A stretch of DNA of 64,000 nucleotides from Novosphingobium sp. 28-62-57. Its GTDB lineage: Bacteria > Pseudomonadota > Alphaproteobacteria > Sphingomonadales > Sphingomonadaceae. Position numbers and translations under genes: made by a program. The DNA lies in the NCBI GenBank assembly GCA_002256985.1, contig NCGO01000001.1, positions 682,001-746,000 of the forward strand, given 5' to 3'. Positions 27,703 to 37,427 of the stretch are shown one piece after another (the stretch's first letter is position 1; every line of letters begins with the position of its first letter). The notes beneath the pieces were generated by a model. That model saw only the letters and a list, made by a program, of their open reading frames with translations. It did not search any database and was not told the origin of the DNA.

Positions 27703-28325
27703 TCGCTCCAGTAGATCGTAACGGGCGGCCCGAAGCCGCGAAGGAATTCAGTGACGGGATAGCGATCATCCCCGGCTAGCGCGCGTTCCAGCAGCGCCTT
27801 CTTGGATGCGCCGGTGACCACGAGAATGATCTCCGCCGTTGCTTTGAGAGCGGCTGCATTCAAAGTCAGTCGGTCAAACGGCGCTTCGGGCGGCAGCGGG
27901 ATTGGCGTTGTGGCAATCACCGCTGGGCCAGGTCGCATATGGGCTTTCATCTCGGGAAACAGCGAGGCGACGTGGCCATCCTCACCCATGCCGAGCCAGA
28001 CCAGATCGAATGGGGCAACGGACGCCCCCTCCTCGAGCCGCTCAAACTGCGCCCCCGAAGTGCCCAGCGCCGCGTGGATCTTGCCAAAATTGCTGGCCGG
28101 GTGATCATCGGGCACGCAGCGATCATCGGTCAGCGCGATGGTGACGCTGGACCAGTCCAGCGGACGATCCTTCAACAGCGCCAGCACTTTGATCGGGGTA
28201 GAGCCACCGGTGAAGGCGATGCGCTTATGCCCGGGTGCCGAAACCACACGCGCGATGTGATCGGCCACGGCTGCTGCGTCGCCGGGTTCGGCCCAGTGCA
28301 CCGTTGCTGGCGATCGGTCAGTCAT
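27699..28325 (-). CDS. pgl: 6-Phosphogluconolactonase
   Basis: Hydrolyses 6-phosphogluconolactone between Zwf and Edd. The 208-residue protein of the DevB/SOL group has [16 protein letters not shown], the conserved [16 protein letters not shown] (substrate Asp/Arg), [15 protein letters not shown] and LTLNAAAL. It overlaps zwf upstream by 8 nt and edd downstream by 4 nt, so the three enzymes of the pathway's upper part are made in step. Confidence 0.95.
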   Translation of the reverse strand: MTDRSPATVHWAEPGDAAAVADHIARVVSAPGHKRIAFTGGSTPIKVLALLKDRPLDWSSVTIALTDDRCVPDDHPASNFGKIHAALGTSGAQFERLEEGASVAPFDLVWLGMGEDGHVASLFPEMKAHMRPGPAVIATTPIPLPPEAPFDRLTLNAAALKATAEIILVVTGASKKALLERALAGDDRYPVTEFLRGFGPPVTIYWSE

Positions 28326-29766
28326 TCCAGCTTCTTCCGTCGCGCTCGGTCAGCGCGATGGCCGCGTTCGGCCCCCAGCTACCCGCCGCATAGGGCTTGG
28401 CTTCCATGCCGGTATCGGCCCAGACCTTGCGGATAGCATCGACCCATTTCCACTGTGCTTCCACTTCGTCACGCCGCACGAACAGTGTCTGTTCGCCTTC
28501 GATCAGGTCGAGCAGCAGGCGTTCATAGGCGATGCGGCGGCGCGCCTTGGCAAAGGCGGTGGTGAGCGACAGGTCGAGGTTCACCTCGCGCAGCACGATG
28601 CCGCCGCGATCCAGCCCCGGCTCCTTGGCCATCACCTGCAGCCGCACATATTCCTCAGGCTGCAGACGGATCACCAGACGGTTGGCGCGCAAACGCCCAC
28701 CGCGCTCGGAAAAGACGTTGTGCGGCACTTGCTTGAACTCGACGACGATCTCGCTGCGCCGCTCGCTCAACCGCTTGCCGGTGCGAAGGTAAAACGGCAC
28801 GCCGGTCCAGCGCCAGTTATCGACATGGGCCTTGATCGCGACGAAAGTTTCGGTGTCCGAAGCCTCGCCCAGATCTTCGGCATAACCGCTGACCGACGCG
28901 CCCTTTACCGCACCGGTGCGATACTGGCCGCGCACCATTTCTTCGGCTTTGGCGGGCCGCAGCGCGCGCAGGACTTTGACTTTTTCATCGCGGATCGATG
29001 TGGCATCGAGATTGGCAGGCGGCTCCATCGCAGTCAGCGCCAACAGTTGCAGCATGTGGTTCTGCACCATGTCGCGCAGCGCGCCGGTATCGTTGTAGAA
29101 GCCCTTGCGGCCTTCAAGGCCCACGGTTTCGCTGACCGTGATCTGCACATGGTCAATACCGCCCGCATTCCACAACGGTTCGAACATCATGTTGGCAAAA
29201 CGCAGCGCCATAAGGTTCTGCACCGTCTCCTTGCCAAGGTAATGATCGATGCGGAAAATCTGTTCCTCGGCAAAGGCGGCGGCAACCGCATCATTGATGC
29301 GGGTGGACGATGCCAGATCATTGCCCAGCGGCTTTTCAAGGCCGATCCGCACATTGCCATGGGTCAACCCGGCGCGCTTCAGACCTTCAATGGTCGGCTC
29401 GAACAGGAAAGGCGCGGTCGACAGGAAGATTGACAGGCCGCACGAGGTATCGCCCAGCTTCTTCGCCAGATCGCCAAAGCCATCGACGTTCGAGGCATCA
29501 AGCGTCTGGTATTCCAGCCGTTCGAGGAAGCTTGCGAGCTTTTCCTCGTCGCGCCGATCCTCGGGCAGGAATTCGGCCAGTGCGGTGCGGGCAAATTCGC
29601 GGAACTCGACATCATCATGTTCAGACCGCGCGGTGCCGACGATGCGCAGATCGGGCCGGATCAGGCCATCCTCGTGCAAAGCGTAAAGCGATGGCAGCAA
29701 CATGCGCCGCGAAAGGTCCCCGGTCGCGCCAAACAGCAGCAGGGCCGAGCAACTGGTTTCGATCAT
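28318..29766 (-). CDS. zwf: Glucose-6-phosphate 1-dehydrogenase
   Basis: Oxidises glucose-6-phosphate with NAD(P)+, first step of the Entner-Doudoroff route here. The 482-residue protein has the coenzyme motif [11 protein letters not shown] (residues 11-21), EKPLGND, the active-site [13 protein letters not shown], and the C-terminal substrate segments FYLRTGKRL and [10 protein letters not shown]. It is the first gene of zwf-pgl-edd-glk. It follows the GH97 alpha-glucosidase stop on the opposite side of a 210-nt gap with a strong hairpin. Confidence 0.97.
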   Translation of the reverse strand: MIETSCSALLLFGATGDLSRRMLLPSLYALHEDGLIRPDLRIVGTARSEHDDVEFREFARTALAEFLPEDRRDEEKLASFLERLEYQTLDASNVDGFGDLAKKLGDTSCGLSIFLSTAPFLFEPTIEGLKRAGLTHGNVRIGLEKPLGNDLASSTRINDAVAAAFAEEQIFRIDHYLGKETVQNLMALRFANMMFEPLWNAGGIDHVQITVSETVGLEGRKGFYNDTGALRDMVQNHMLQLLALTAMEPPANLDATSIRDEKVKVLRALRPAKAEEMVRGQYRTGAVKGASVSGYAEDLGEASDTETFVAIKAHVDNWRWTGVPFYLRTGKRLSERRSEIVVEFKQVPHNVFSERGGRLRANRLVIRLQPEEYVRLQVMAKEPGLDRGGIVLREVNLDLSLTTAFAKARRRIAYERLLLDLIEGEQTLFVRRDEVEAQWKWVDAIRKVWADTGMEAKPYAAGSWGPNAAIALTERDGRSWND

Positions 29767-29912
29767 CGACGCAAATCTCCCATTGGCCCAAATCTTCTAA
29801 AAGCATCGCGGGCCGTGAAGGAACGGCTGGCAAGCGCCTTGCGGTTCCGCCCTAGACCCTAAAGTATGGCCATTCAGCACGCATAAGTATGCAGGATAGC
29901 TATGCGCACGAA

Positions 29913-29954
29913 TGCGGTTGGCGCAGGTTGTGCATCGCACCTGCGCCAACCGCA
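29913..29954. terminator. Perfect 16-bp hairpin after the GH97 gene
   Basis: The arms 29913-29928 and 29939-29954 (TGCGGTTGGCGCAGGT and its complement) flank a 10-nt loop, 22 nt past the GH97 stop. There is no T-run, so it may act as a Rho-linked or 3'-end-stabilising hairpin, not a classic intrinsic terminator. Confidence 0.6.
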
Positions 29955-29976
29955 ATCCCGACTTGCCGATTTCCGA

Positions 29977-32025
29977 TTACTTTGCCGGTTGCAACCGCAC
30001 CGCCAGCCCGCCGCCAGGGGCGAGCCACGCCGGAAAGACATCGCCCTTCTTCACTTTCAGCGTGGCATAGGCGATGCGATGGCGGGCATCGGTTTCATAC
30101 GTCGCCCCCTCGCCATCTTTCCACACGGTGGCGGTGTAGGTCTTGCCGGGATCGAGGAAATCGAGGCTGAGCGAGAGATCGCGCGCTGTCGCATCGTTCA
30201 CGCCACCCATGTACCAGTCATCGCTGTTGCGATCCTTGCGCGCGAAAATGGCGTAATCGCCCACTTCGCCAGCAATCAGGTGGCTTTCCGACCAGTCCGC
30301 CGGGACCTGTTTGATAAACGCCAGTTCCTTGGGGTGCGCTTCAAGGTTTTCGATGAAGTCTGCTGCCATCTGGATGGGCGAATAGAGCGCAAGATACAGC
30401 CCAAGCTGCTTGGCCAGCGTCGATGCCAGCGGCACCTTGCCCGCACCTTCAAGGCTCAGCACGCCCGGCGTGTAGTCCATCGGGCCGGACAGCATCCGGG
30501 TATAGACCAGCGTCGGCTCATGATCGGGCCCGTTGGCGAACTGGCCCCAGGCGTTGTATTCCATCCCGCGCGCGCCTTCGCGGTCGATCCAGTTGGGATA
30601 AGTGCGGCGCAGGCCCGTGTCCTTGACCGGTTCGTGCGCGTTGATGGCGATGCGATACTTCGCGGCGGTCTGCACCACGTTCAGATGATGCTGCACCGAA
30701 CGCTGGCCATCGTGATACTCCATCTTGTAGGTGCCCGCCGCATCACCCGGCGCAAGAATGCCGCCCGCATCGGCGACATAGCCGGTCTTCACCGCGCGCA
30801 CGCCCAGCTTGTCGTAAAGCTTCATCGCATCATCAAGTTGGGCTTCGTAATTGGCAATATTGCCCCCAGTTTCGTGGTGGCCGATCAACATCACGCCCTT
30901 TTTCGCGCCATACTTGGTCACCGCCTCAAGATCGAAGTCGGGCGTGGCCTGCGTGTAGCTGAAGTCCTTGCCGCTGCCGAACCACGTGCCGTTCCAGCCC
31001 TTGTCCCAGCCTTCGACCAGTACCCCGCCAAAACCATGCTTGGCGGCAAAATCGATGTATTGCTTGGTGCGCGCGGTCGTCGCGCCATGGGTCGGGCCTT
31101 CCGCCCATGACCAGTCGCCGCGGATCATGCCCCACCAGATGCCGATGTATTTCATCGGCTTGACATAGGACACATCGCCAAGCTTGTTCGGCTCGTTGAG
31201 GTTCAGTTCCAAATCATTCTCGACAATGCCCTTCGCACTGTCAGCAATGCGCACGGTGCGCCACGGCGTGTTGAACGGCAGCGCGCGCGTTACCTTGGGA
31301 CCGTTGGACGAGGGCGCAAGCGTGGCGCGGAACGATGTGCCCGTCTGCCGCTTCAGCCACATCGCCGAATAATCGACCAGTGCTGCTTCGTGGAACGAAA
31401 GATGCGTGCCATCGTCCAGCTTCACCGTGATCGGCGTGTGCGCGGTGGATACGCCGTCAATCGGTGTCTTCTGATAGACCTGCTCATAGCGGTTCCATTC
31501 GCCGCCCGGAATCCACCATGCGGTGCCGTTCTGCGCAATGTTGAACTCGGTCAGCTCATCGGCGATCTTCATCACCTGCATGGCGTTCTGCTCGGGCATC
31601 TCGTAACGGAAGCCGAAGCCATCGTTGAACAGGCGGAAGCGCACATTCATGCGGCGGCCGCCCCAGTCGGGCACTTGTTCGAATTTCACCAGCAGTTCGT
31701 TGTGAGTATCGGTCACAAAGCGCCGCTCACCCCAGGGCTGCTCCCATGTCTCTTTGCCCGAAGCGGTTTCGCTGCCCGTGATCTTTTGCCCGCGCTGCAT
31801 CGTCGGGCCATCGCTGGTGATGAAGCCCAGCATCGACGATGCGAGCAGCAGCTTGCCTTTGCGTGTCAGGCTGTAGAGCGGGTGGCCATCGGTGTCGGTC
31901 GAGACCGACAGGACGATGCTGCCATCGGGCGAGGATGCCGTGACAGGCTCTGCCAAAGCAGGCGTCATCAGGGCGCACGAAAGGGTCAGCGCCAGCGGCG
32001 CTGCCAAAGCCAGATTGTACTGCAT
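29977..32025 (-). CDS. GH97 alpha-glucosidase (SusB-like), exported
   Basis: Cleaves alpha-glucosides such as malto-oligosaccharides to glucose, probably in the periplasm. The 682 residues begin with a signal peptide (hydrophobic to about residue 25, ALA-EP cleavage). The N-terminal beta-sandwich carries GGEWNRYEQVY. The barrel contains WWGMIRGDWSW and VEGWDKGW, and INAHEPVKDTGLRRTYPNW followed by EGARGMEYNAW supplies carboxylates like those of the inverting SusB type rather than the retaining alpha-galactosidase type. The start overlaps the GH13 stop by one base, so both alpha-glucosidases are co-translated. Confidence 0.92.
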   Translation of the reverse strand: MQYNLALAAPLALTLSCALMTPALAEPVTASSPDGSIVLSVSTDTDGHPLYSLTRKGKLLLASSMLGFITSDGPTMQRGQKITGSETASGKETWEQPWGERRFVTDTHNELLVKFEQVPDWGGRRMNVRFRLFNDGFGFRYEMPEQNAMQVMKIADELTEFNIAQNGTAWWIPGGEWNRYEQVYQKTPIDGVSTAHTPITVKLDDGTHLSFHEAALVDYSAMWLKRQTGTSFRATLAPSSNGPKVTRALPFNTPWRTVRIADSAKGIVENDLELNLNEPNKLGDVSYVKPMKYIGIWWGMIRGDWSWAEGPTHGATTARTKQYIDFAAKHGFGGVLVEGWDKGWNGTWFGSGKDFSYTQATPDFDLEAVTKYGAKKGVMLIGHHETGGNIANYEAQLDDAMKLYDKLGVRAVKTGYVADAGGILAPGDAAGTYKMEYHDGQRSVQHHLNVVQTAAKYRIAINAHEPVKDTGLRRTYPNWIDREGARGMEYNAWGQFANGPDHEPTLVYTRMLSGPMDYTPGVLSLEGAGKVPLASTLAKQLGLYLALYSPIQMAADFIENLEAHPKELAFIKQVPADWSESHLIAGEVGDYAIFARKDRNSDDWYMGGVNDATARDLSLSLDFLDPGKTYTATVWKDGEGATYETDARHRIAYATLKVKKGDVFPAWLAPGGGLAVRLQPAK

Positions 32026-33674
32026 CAGATCCTCTCTTCGATCAGCAGCGCACCGAACGGCGGGATTTGTCCGCCATGTGCGTCTGTGAAGCTGGCGCCA
32101 TTGACCGACGCGAGTTGCTCGCCCTCCCCGGTCAGCCCTTGCGGCCAGTCCCTTGGTTCGGGTGACAGGTTGAAATAGCCTGCAATGGATTGCTGTGCGG
32201 AAACGCGCCGGATGACAAGTATGTATTCGTCTGCATAAAGCACATCAAAAGTGCCAAGCCGCAGCGCCGGGTTATCACGCCGCAAGCGCAGCAGCGCCGT
32301 GGTCAGGTTCAGCAGCGAGTGCGGATCAGCCTCCTGCCGGTCCACCGCGCGGGCCAGATTGTCCTCACCCACCGGCAGCCACGGCACGCCCATCGTGAAG
32401 CCACCCTCGCCCGATTGCACCACCCACGGCATCGGCGTGCGCGCGCCATCGCGTGACAGCGTTAGCGGCCAGTTGGCAATAGCTTCCGGGTCCTGCAACT
32501 GCTCGAACGGGATGTCGACTTGCGTCAGGCCCAGTTCCTCGCCCTGATAGACGATGATATTGCCCCGCAGCGAGGCAAACAGCATGGCTTTCAGGCGGCC
32601 AAACGCCTCACGATGTTCGGGCGCACACCAGCGTGACAGCGCGCGCGGGGCATCGTGGTTTTCAAAGGCCCATGTCGGCCAGCCAAGGCCCGGCACATCG
32701 GGCCAGTGTGCCACGGCTTGCGCGATGAACTTGGGCGTCAGCTTGTCGGCATAGAGGAAATCAAAGCCATAGGCGCTGTTGAGGTGCTCCTCACACGCCG
32801 TATAGGCCTTCATCTCGGTCTCAGCCAGATCGCCGCCCACTTCGGCCACGGTGAACACGGCGCCATATTCATCGCACAGATTGCGAACGCGCTGGATGAA
32901 CTTGACGATATCGGGGTGCGATTGGTTGAAAATCTTGAGCTGGAAATCGAAAGGCCGCGTCTTGCGGCGGCCATCATCAGGCGCGGGCGGATTGTCGCGC
33001 ATTTCCACGTCGTGCATCAGGAAGTTCAGCGCATCGAGCCTGAAGCCATCGACGCCCCGGTCCAGCCAGAACCGCATCACGCCGAGCAGCGCATCCTGCA
33101 CCTGCGGATTGTGGGCATTCATCTGCGGCTGGCACGACAGGAAATTGTGCAGGAAATACTGCCGCCGCCGCGCATCCCACGTCCAGGCAGGTCCGCCGAA
33201 CACCGACTGCCAGTTGGTGGGGGGCGAACCATCGGGCTTGGGATCGGCCCAGACGTACCAATCCGCCTTGGGATTGGTGCGGTCCTGCCGGCTTTCGGCA
33301 AACCATGGGTGCAGATCGGAGGTATGGGCATAGACCTGATCGATCGTGACTTTCAGCCCCAGTTCGTGCGCGCGCGCCACCATCGCGTCAAAGTCTGCCA
33401 GCGTGCCAAAGATCGGATCGACGCCGCAGTAATCGGCGACGTCATAGCCGAAATCCTTCATCGGCGAGGTGAAGAATGGCGAGACCCAGATCGCATCGAC
33501 ACCCAACCGCGCCACATGATCAAGCCGCGAGGTAATACCGGGCAGATCGCCGATGCCATCACCATTGGAATCGCTGAAGCTGCGCGGGTAAATCTGATAA
33601 ATCGCCGCCCCGCGCCACCATGGGACTACGCCAGCCTTCGGGGCTGCGGAAGAAACGGAAGCGGAAGTGTTCAT
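32025..33674 (-). CDS. GH13 alpha-glucosidase (oligo-1,6-glucosidase / sucrase-like subfamily)
   Basis: Retaining alpha-glucosidase of the TIM-barrel alpha-amylase clan, 549 residues without a signal peptide, so cytosolic. Catalytic residues: nucleophile D214 (GFRLDAL), acid/base E278 (TVAEVGG) and transition-state Asp D341 (FENHDAPR). Region I reads DQVYAHTS. The N-terminal WWRGAAIYQIYPRSF and SDSNGDGIGDLPGI are typical of AglA-type enzymes, which can also split sucrose or trehalose; the exact substrate is open. It is first in the GH13-GH97 pair and divergent from the fructokinase across a 172-nt region with a half LacI site. Confidence 0.93.
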   Translation of the reverse strand: MNTSASVSSAAPKAGVVPWWRGAAIYQIYPRSFSDSNGDGIGDLPGITSRLDHVARLGVDAIWVSPFFTSPMKDFGYDVADYCGVDPIFGTLADFDAMVARAHELGLKVTIDQVYAHTSDLHPWFAESRQDRTNPKADWYVWADPKPDGSPPTNWQSVFGGPAWTWDARRRQYFLHNFLSCQPQMNAHNPQVQDALLGVMRFWLDRGVDGFRLDALNFLMHDVEMRDNPPAPDDGRRKTRPFDFQLKIFNQSHPDIVKFIQRVRNLCDEYGAVFTVAEVGGDLAETEMKAYTACEEHLNSAYGFDFLYADKLTPKFIAQAVAHWPDVPGLGWPTWAFENHDAPRALSRWCAPEHREAFGRLKAMLFASLRGNIIVYQGEELGLTQVDIPFEQLQDPEAIANWPLTLSRDGARTPMPWVVQSGEGGFTMGVPWLPVGEDNLARAVDRQEADPHSLLNLTTALLRLRRDNPALRLGTFDVLYADEYILVIRRVSAQQSIAGYFNLSPEPRDWPQGLTGEGEQLASVNGASFTDAHGGQIPPFGALLIEERI

Positions 33675-33776
33675 CGCGCGGTGGTTTCCGGTATTCGAGT
33701 GCTACGAAAAGCGACTTTAGTTGCTCGTTTTGGGCTGTCGATCACCAGCATCGCCACAAATCGCACTATTCGTATG

Positions 33777-33788
33777 CGCATCGATTGC
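33777..33788. promoter_or_regulatory. Half-matching LacI operator between GH13 and fructokinase
   Basis: CGCATCGATTGC matches 9 of 12 bases of the GCAATCGATTGC palindrome, keeping one full half-site. It lies 58 nt before the fructokinase ATG and 103 nt before the GH13 start. Confidence 0.4.
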
Positions 33789-33846
33789 AGGCCCGCGCAG
33801 ATTCTGCAACGTCAGCCGCGGGAGACAGCATGACAGGTCCGCAAGC

Positions 33847-34746
33847 ATGAGCAGTGAAGGTTTGATCGGGGCGGTTGAGGCAGGCGGCACCAAGTTCGTG
33901 CTCGCGCTGGCCACGCAGGCGGGCGAAGTGCTGGCCCGCACGCGCATGCCCACCAATTCGCCTGTGGAAACCTGGCCCGCGATGCAGGCCTTTTTCACGC
34001 AGGCCAGTGCCGAACACGGCCCCATCGCGGCCTTCGGCGTGGCCAGTTTCGGCCCGATCGATATCGACCCGGCCTCTGCTGCCTATGGCACTTTCACCAC
34101 CACGCCCAAGCCCGGCTGGTCCGGCGCGCGCTTTCATGATGCGCTTGGGGGCTTTGGCGTGCCGATCATGGTCGATACTGATGTGAATGGTGCGGCCATC
34201 GGCGAATGGATGGCAGGTGCCGGTCAAGGCTGCCGGACGTTGGCCTATACCACCATCGGCACCGGCATCGGCACCGGCGTTGTCCAGAACGGGCGTTCGC
34301 TGATGGGCATTTCGCACTTTGAAAGCGGGCACATCGTGCCCCCGCGCGATGCCGTACGTGATCCCTTCCCCGGCATCTGCCCCTATCACGGCGATTGCCT
34401 TGAAGGCCTCGCCTGCGGCCCCGCCATCGAACGGCGCTGGGGCAAGAGCCTTGACCAATTGGGCGCCGAAGAAACCAACCTGATCGCAGGTTACATTGCG
34501 CATCTGGCGGCCACGCTGGTATTGCTGCACATGCCCGACCGGCTGATCTTTGGCGGCGGGGTGATGAAGGCACCCGGCCTTGTCGAAGCGGTGCGGCGCG
34601 AGACGGCAAGCCGCCTCAACGGCTATGTCAGCCACCCGCGGCTTGATGAGGGCCTGAACAGCTATATCGTCACCCCCGGCCTTGGCGATGACGCCGGGAT
34701 TACCGGTGCCATCGAACTGGGCCGTCAGGCACTGGCCACGGGATAG
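33847..34746 (+). CDS. ROK-family fructokinase
   Basis: Phosphorylates fructose released by the GH32 and GH68 enzymes. The 299-residue protein has the N-terminal ATP loop GAVEAGGTKFVLA (residues 8-20), catalytic D112 in TDVNGAA, and the ROK zinc site with H162 and C178-x2-H181-x2-C184, followed by E186. GTGIGTGVV and IFGGGVM complete the fold. The absence of the glucokinase-type E-x-G-H substrate motif variant and the sucrose context favour fructose over glucose. The start is the ATG at 33847. Its 3' end overlaps the convergent GH32 gene by 22 nt. Confidence 0.9.
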   Translation: MSSEGLIGAVEAGGTKFVLALATQAGEVLARTRMPTNSPVETWPAMQAFFTQASAEHGPIAAFGVASFGPIDIDPASAAYGTFTTTPKPGWSGARFHDALGGFGVPIMVDTDVNGAAIGEWMAGAGQGCRTLAYTTIGTGIGTGVVQNGRSLMGISHFESGHIVPPRDAVRDPFPGICPYHGDCLEGLACGPAIERRWGKSLDQLGAEETNLIAGYIAHLAATLVLLHMPDRLIFGGGVMKAPGLVEAVRRETASRLNGYVSHPRLDEGLNSYIVTPGLGDDAGITGAIELGRQALATG

Positions 34747-36053
34747 CGCACCGCCATCTGGCCAGTGCCGCGCAGGCTGAAGGCTTCTCCGGCAAGGCGG
34801 TGCTGCAGGGTCAGACAATTAGCCCCCTGCCCCGCGATCACCTCGATGCTCCCGCTGTCGAGCCAGATTTCTACCGGGGCGTCAGAGGCAATCGCCATCG
34901 TCGATTTCCGGTTCAACTGCGGTGTGACTGGATCAATGCGCTCCACCTGCAAGACCCCGTCGGCAAGCGCCACATGCAGCTTGCGCCCGGCATCGTCTGC
35001 GAGCGTAAACTGCCAATCGCCCCGGCCCGCCATTTCCAGCAAAGCAGCGCGCGCCAGTGGCCTGAAGCCATCCGAAAGTGCCATCGCCTCAGGCTGGCCA
35101 AACAGCGCGCGACACGCTGGTTCCACCGCCTGAACCAGCTTCAGCGCCGCGCCCTCACGCCGCAACGACAGGCGCCGTGGCAGGCTCATCGCGCCGCGCC
35201 AGCCTTGCAGCGGCAAGTGCTTCTGCACCGCATGGTTGCCCATCCATCCGATCCACGTCGGACGGCCCATACTGTCACGCGAATCGGTCCAGCCTATCGC
35301 GGCGTAGAATTCGTCGCCATAGTCGGCCACCTGCCACGCGGTTTCGGGCACAAAGCGCGCGCCATCAAAGCGGCCAATCCGATAGAGCGCGCCCGATCCC
35401 GGCGCGCCCGACAGCACATCAACCTTGAACAGCCAGCGCGTCTCGTCCGTGCCCTCAATCGGCAGTTCGACCAGAAACGGGCATTCCCACAAGTGCCCCG
35501 GCGCACCGTCGCGCGCGATTTCGGACAGTTCGCGCCAAGCCTTGAGGTCAGGCGAACCATAGACCAGCGCCCGGTTTTCATCCGAAAGCACCACCACCAT
35601 GATCCACTGCCGCGTCGGTTCATGCCAGAACACGCTCGGATCACGGAAATCAGCCATTGCGCGGTCGAGCACCGGATTGCCCGCAAACTTGGTGAAAGTG
35701 CGCCCGCGATCGGTGCTTGCCGCGATGCACTGAAACTGGTGCGCCCGGTCCGTCCGCGCGCCGGTATAGACCGCGATCATCGCCGCTTTGCCAAAACCGG
35801 CGCTGCCCGCATGATCGATCACGGCAGAGCCGGAAAAGATCATCGTGCTGTCTTCCTCGGCCAGCGCCACCGGCAATTCCTGCCACTTTGCCAGATCGCG
35901 GCTGACGGCATGGCCCCACGACATGTGGCCCCACTCCTCGCCGAACGGGTTGTACTGATAAAACATGTGCCATTCCCCATCCTGCCAGACGAGGCCGCTG
36001 GGATCGCTCAACCAGTTGGCAGCGGGGGCATAGTGATAGTGCGGGCGCATCAT
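34725..36053 (-). CDS. GH32 beta-fructosidase (sucrase/levanase type), cytosolic
   Basis: Releases fructose from sucrose or fructans. The 442-residue protein has the three GH32 carboxylates: nucleophile D17 in NWLSDPSG (the usual NDPN is SDPS here), D138 in FRDPS, and acid/base E190 in WECP. A C-terminal beta-sandwich follows (VEIWLDSGSIEVI). No signal peptide is visible. The start is the ATG at 36053, one base after the stop of the oxygenase gene, so it is co-translated with the halogenase and oxygenase; an earlier in-frame start would overlap that gene. The altered NDPN flank may affect substrate choice. Confidence 0.92.
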   Translation of the reverse strand: MMRPHYHYAPAANWLSDPSGLVWQDGEWHMFYQYNPFGEEWGHMSWGHAVSRDLAKWQELPVALAEEDSTMIFSGSAVIDHAGSAGFGKAAMIAVYTGARTDRAHQFQCIAASTDRGRTFTKFAGNPVLDRAMADFRDPSVFWHEPTRQWIMVVVLSDENRALVYGSPDLKAWRELSEIARDGAPGHLWECPFLVELPIEGTDETRWLFKVDVLSGAPGSGALYRIGRFDGARFVPETAWQVADYGDEFYAAIGWTDSRDSMGRPTWIGWMGNHAVQKHLPLQGWRGAMSLPRRLSLRREGAALKLVQAVEPACRALFGQPEAMALSDGFRPLARAALLEMAGRGDWQFTLADDAGRKLHVALADGVLQVERIDPVTPQLNRKSTMAIASDAPVEIWLDSGSIEVIAGQGANCLTLQHRLAGEAFSLRGTGQMAVRYPVASA

Positions 36054-36054
36054 C

Positions 36055-37425
36055 TCAGGCTTTCGGGTGGGGGATAACATCGAAGGCGATGGTCAGGCGT
36101 TCGCCATCGTCGAACGGCACGGTGCCGTGCCACAGGGTCGAGGGGAACAGCGCCAGCCTGCCCGGTTGCGGCGCGACCGCGCCATAGGGCTCCAGCCCCA
36201 GGCCAAGCTCTGGTGGCGGGGCGCCAAACTGCAAGTGCCCGGCAGGTGGCGCACCCAGCGCATGGGCCTCGGGCACGGACACGTAAAGCGCCGAGCTGAT
36301 CCAGCCCATCGGATGCGTGTGCACCGAATGGAACCCACCCGGCCTCAGCCGGACCGACCAGCTTCCGGCAAACAGAAACGGCCCGCGCGGTGCGGACAAC
36401 AGCGGGTGGGCGGGATCGGCGCTTGGCAGACCATCGATATAGTCACGCACCGCCGCTTCAATCTTGGCCTTTGCCTTGGCAATCACCGGATCGATCCGCA
36501 ACAGCAACGGCCGTTCGGTCTGCGTGCCGCCGCGCACCGATTGTTCGTGATAGGGCAGTTGCATCGTGTGCAGCCCCCGCAGCGTCTCGGCCAGTTCCGC
36601 CAATTCGCCGGGCGTGAAATCGAGATCGAAGCTGCGCACATCGCGCATGCCGCCATCAAGCCAATCCGCCCGCGCATCGCCGAGCAACCGCCACGCCAGC
36701 GAAAGATAGGACCAGAAGGCCCGCATCGCAGGCGTGCCCATGTGCCGCACGCAGACATCGCGCGCGCGTTCCACCTGCCCGCCGCGCAGGAAGTGGCGCA
36801 CCCTTGCAAGGTCCAGCCCGACGTCGCGCACGGCTTCTACACCATCGAACAGCGCCGGATCATCAGCGCCCTCGCCGCTTTCGCTGGCAATGAACAGCTT
36901 GCCCAGAAGCGAGGCCTGCCGCTGCCCCAGCGCGGTTTCAGCGTCCGCGATGACCTTGCGAGCGCCAGCCCAGTCCTTCGCGGTGGCCAGCACGTGGAAC
37001 CACGCCATGCGCAGGCCGAAGTTTTCAGGTTCGCGCGCAACGGCTGCAGCAAAGCTGCGCGCAAAATCGGCATCACCCGCTGTGGCGCGCAAGCAGCTCA
37101 TGCAGCGGTGGCCGTCGATCCATGCCGGATTGGCCGCCAGCACCTGCTCGAGCAGCGCCTCGCCATCGGCCTGCCGCCCTTCAGCCGCAAGCGCGGTGGC
37201 GCGGCTGCGCTGCAGGTCAATCCGTGCGGGTGACAGCTGTGCCGCGCGGGTATAGAGATCGGCGGCGGGCAAGCCTGCCTCGAACGACACTTGCGCCACG
37301 CCGAGCGCAACGTTGGGATCATTCGGGGCCAGCTTTGCCGCCGCCAAGATCGCCTCAAGCGCGCCTGCGGTGTCCTGCACATCCCGCAGGGCTACGGCGC
37401 GTTGCAGGAGCGCTTGCGCATCCAC
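36055..37425 (-). CDS. TPR protein with C-terminal 2OG-Fe(II) oxygenase domain
   Basis: A 456-residue two-part protein. Residues 1 to about 250 are Ala-rich helical repeats of TPR type (a typical unit has TALAAEGRQADGEALLEQVL). The C-terminal ~190 residues form a double-stranded beta-helix of the putative 2OG-Fe(II) oxygenase group: HSVHTHPMGWISS at residues 366-378 (iron-ligand candidates H369/H371), FPSTLWHGT with H433, and an Arg in GERLTIAF that would bind the co-substrate. It probably hydroxylates a protein or peptide held by the repeats. It starts with GTG two bases after the halogenase stop and ends one base before GH32. The pairing with a flavin halogenase is the notable point. Confidence 0.85.
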   Translation of the reverse strand: MDAQALLQRAVALRDVQDTAGALEAILAAAKLAPNDPNVALGVAQVSFEAGLPAADLYTRAAQLSPARIDLQRSRATALAAEGRQADGEALLEQVLAANPAWIDGHRCMSCLRATAGDADFARSFAAAVAREPENFGLRMAWFHVLATAKDWAGARKVIADAETALGQRQASLLGKLFIASESGEGADDPALFDGVEAVRDVGLDLARVRHFLRGGQVERARDVCVRHMGTPAMRAFWSYLSLAWRLLGDARADWLDGGMRDVRSFDLDFTPGELAELAETLRGLHTMQLPYHEQSVRGGTQTERPLLLRIDPVIAKAKAKIEAAVRDYIDGLPSADPAHPLLSAPRGPFLFAGSWSVRLRPGGFHSVHTHPMGWISSALYVSVPEAHALGAPPAGHLQFGAPPPELGLGLEPYGAVAPQPGRLALFPSTLWHGTVPFDDGERLTIAFDVIPHPKA

Positions 37426-37427
37426 CG

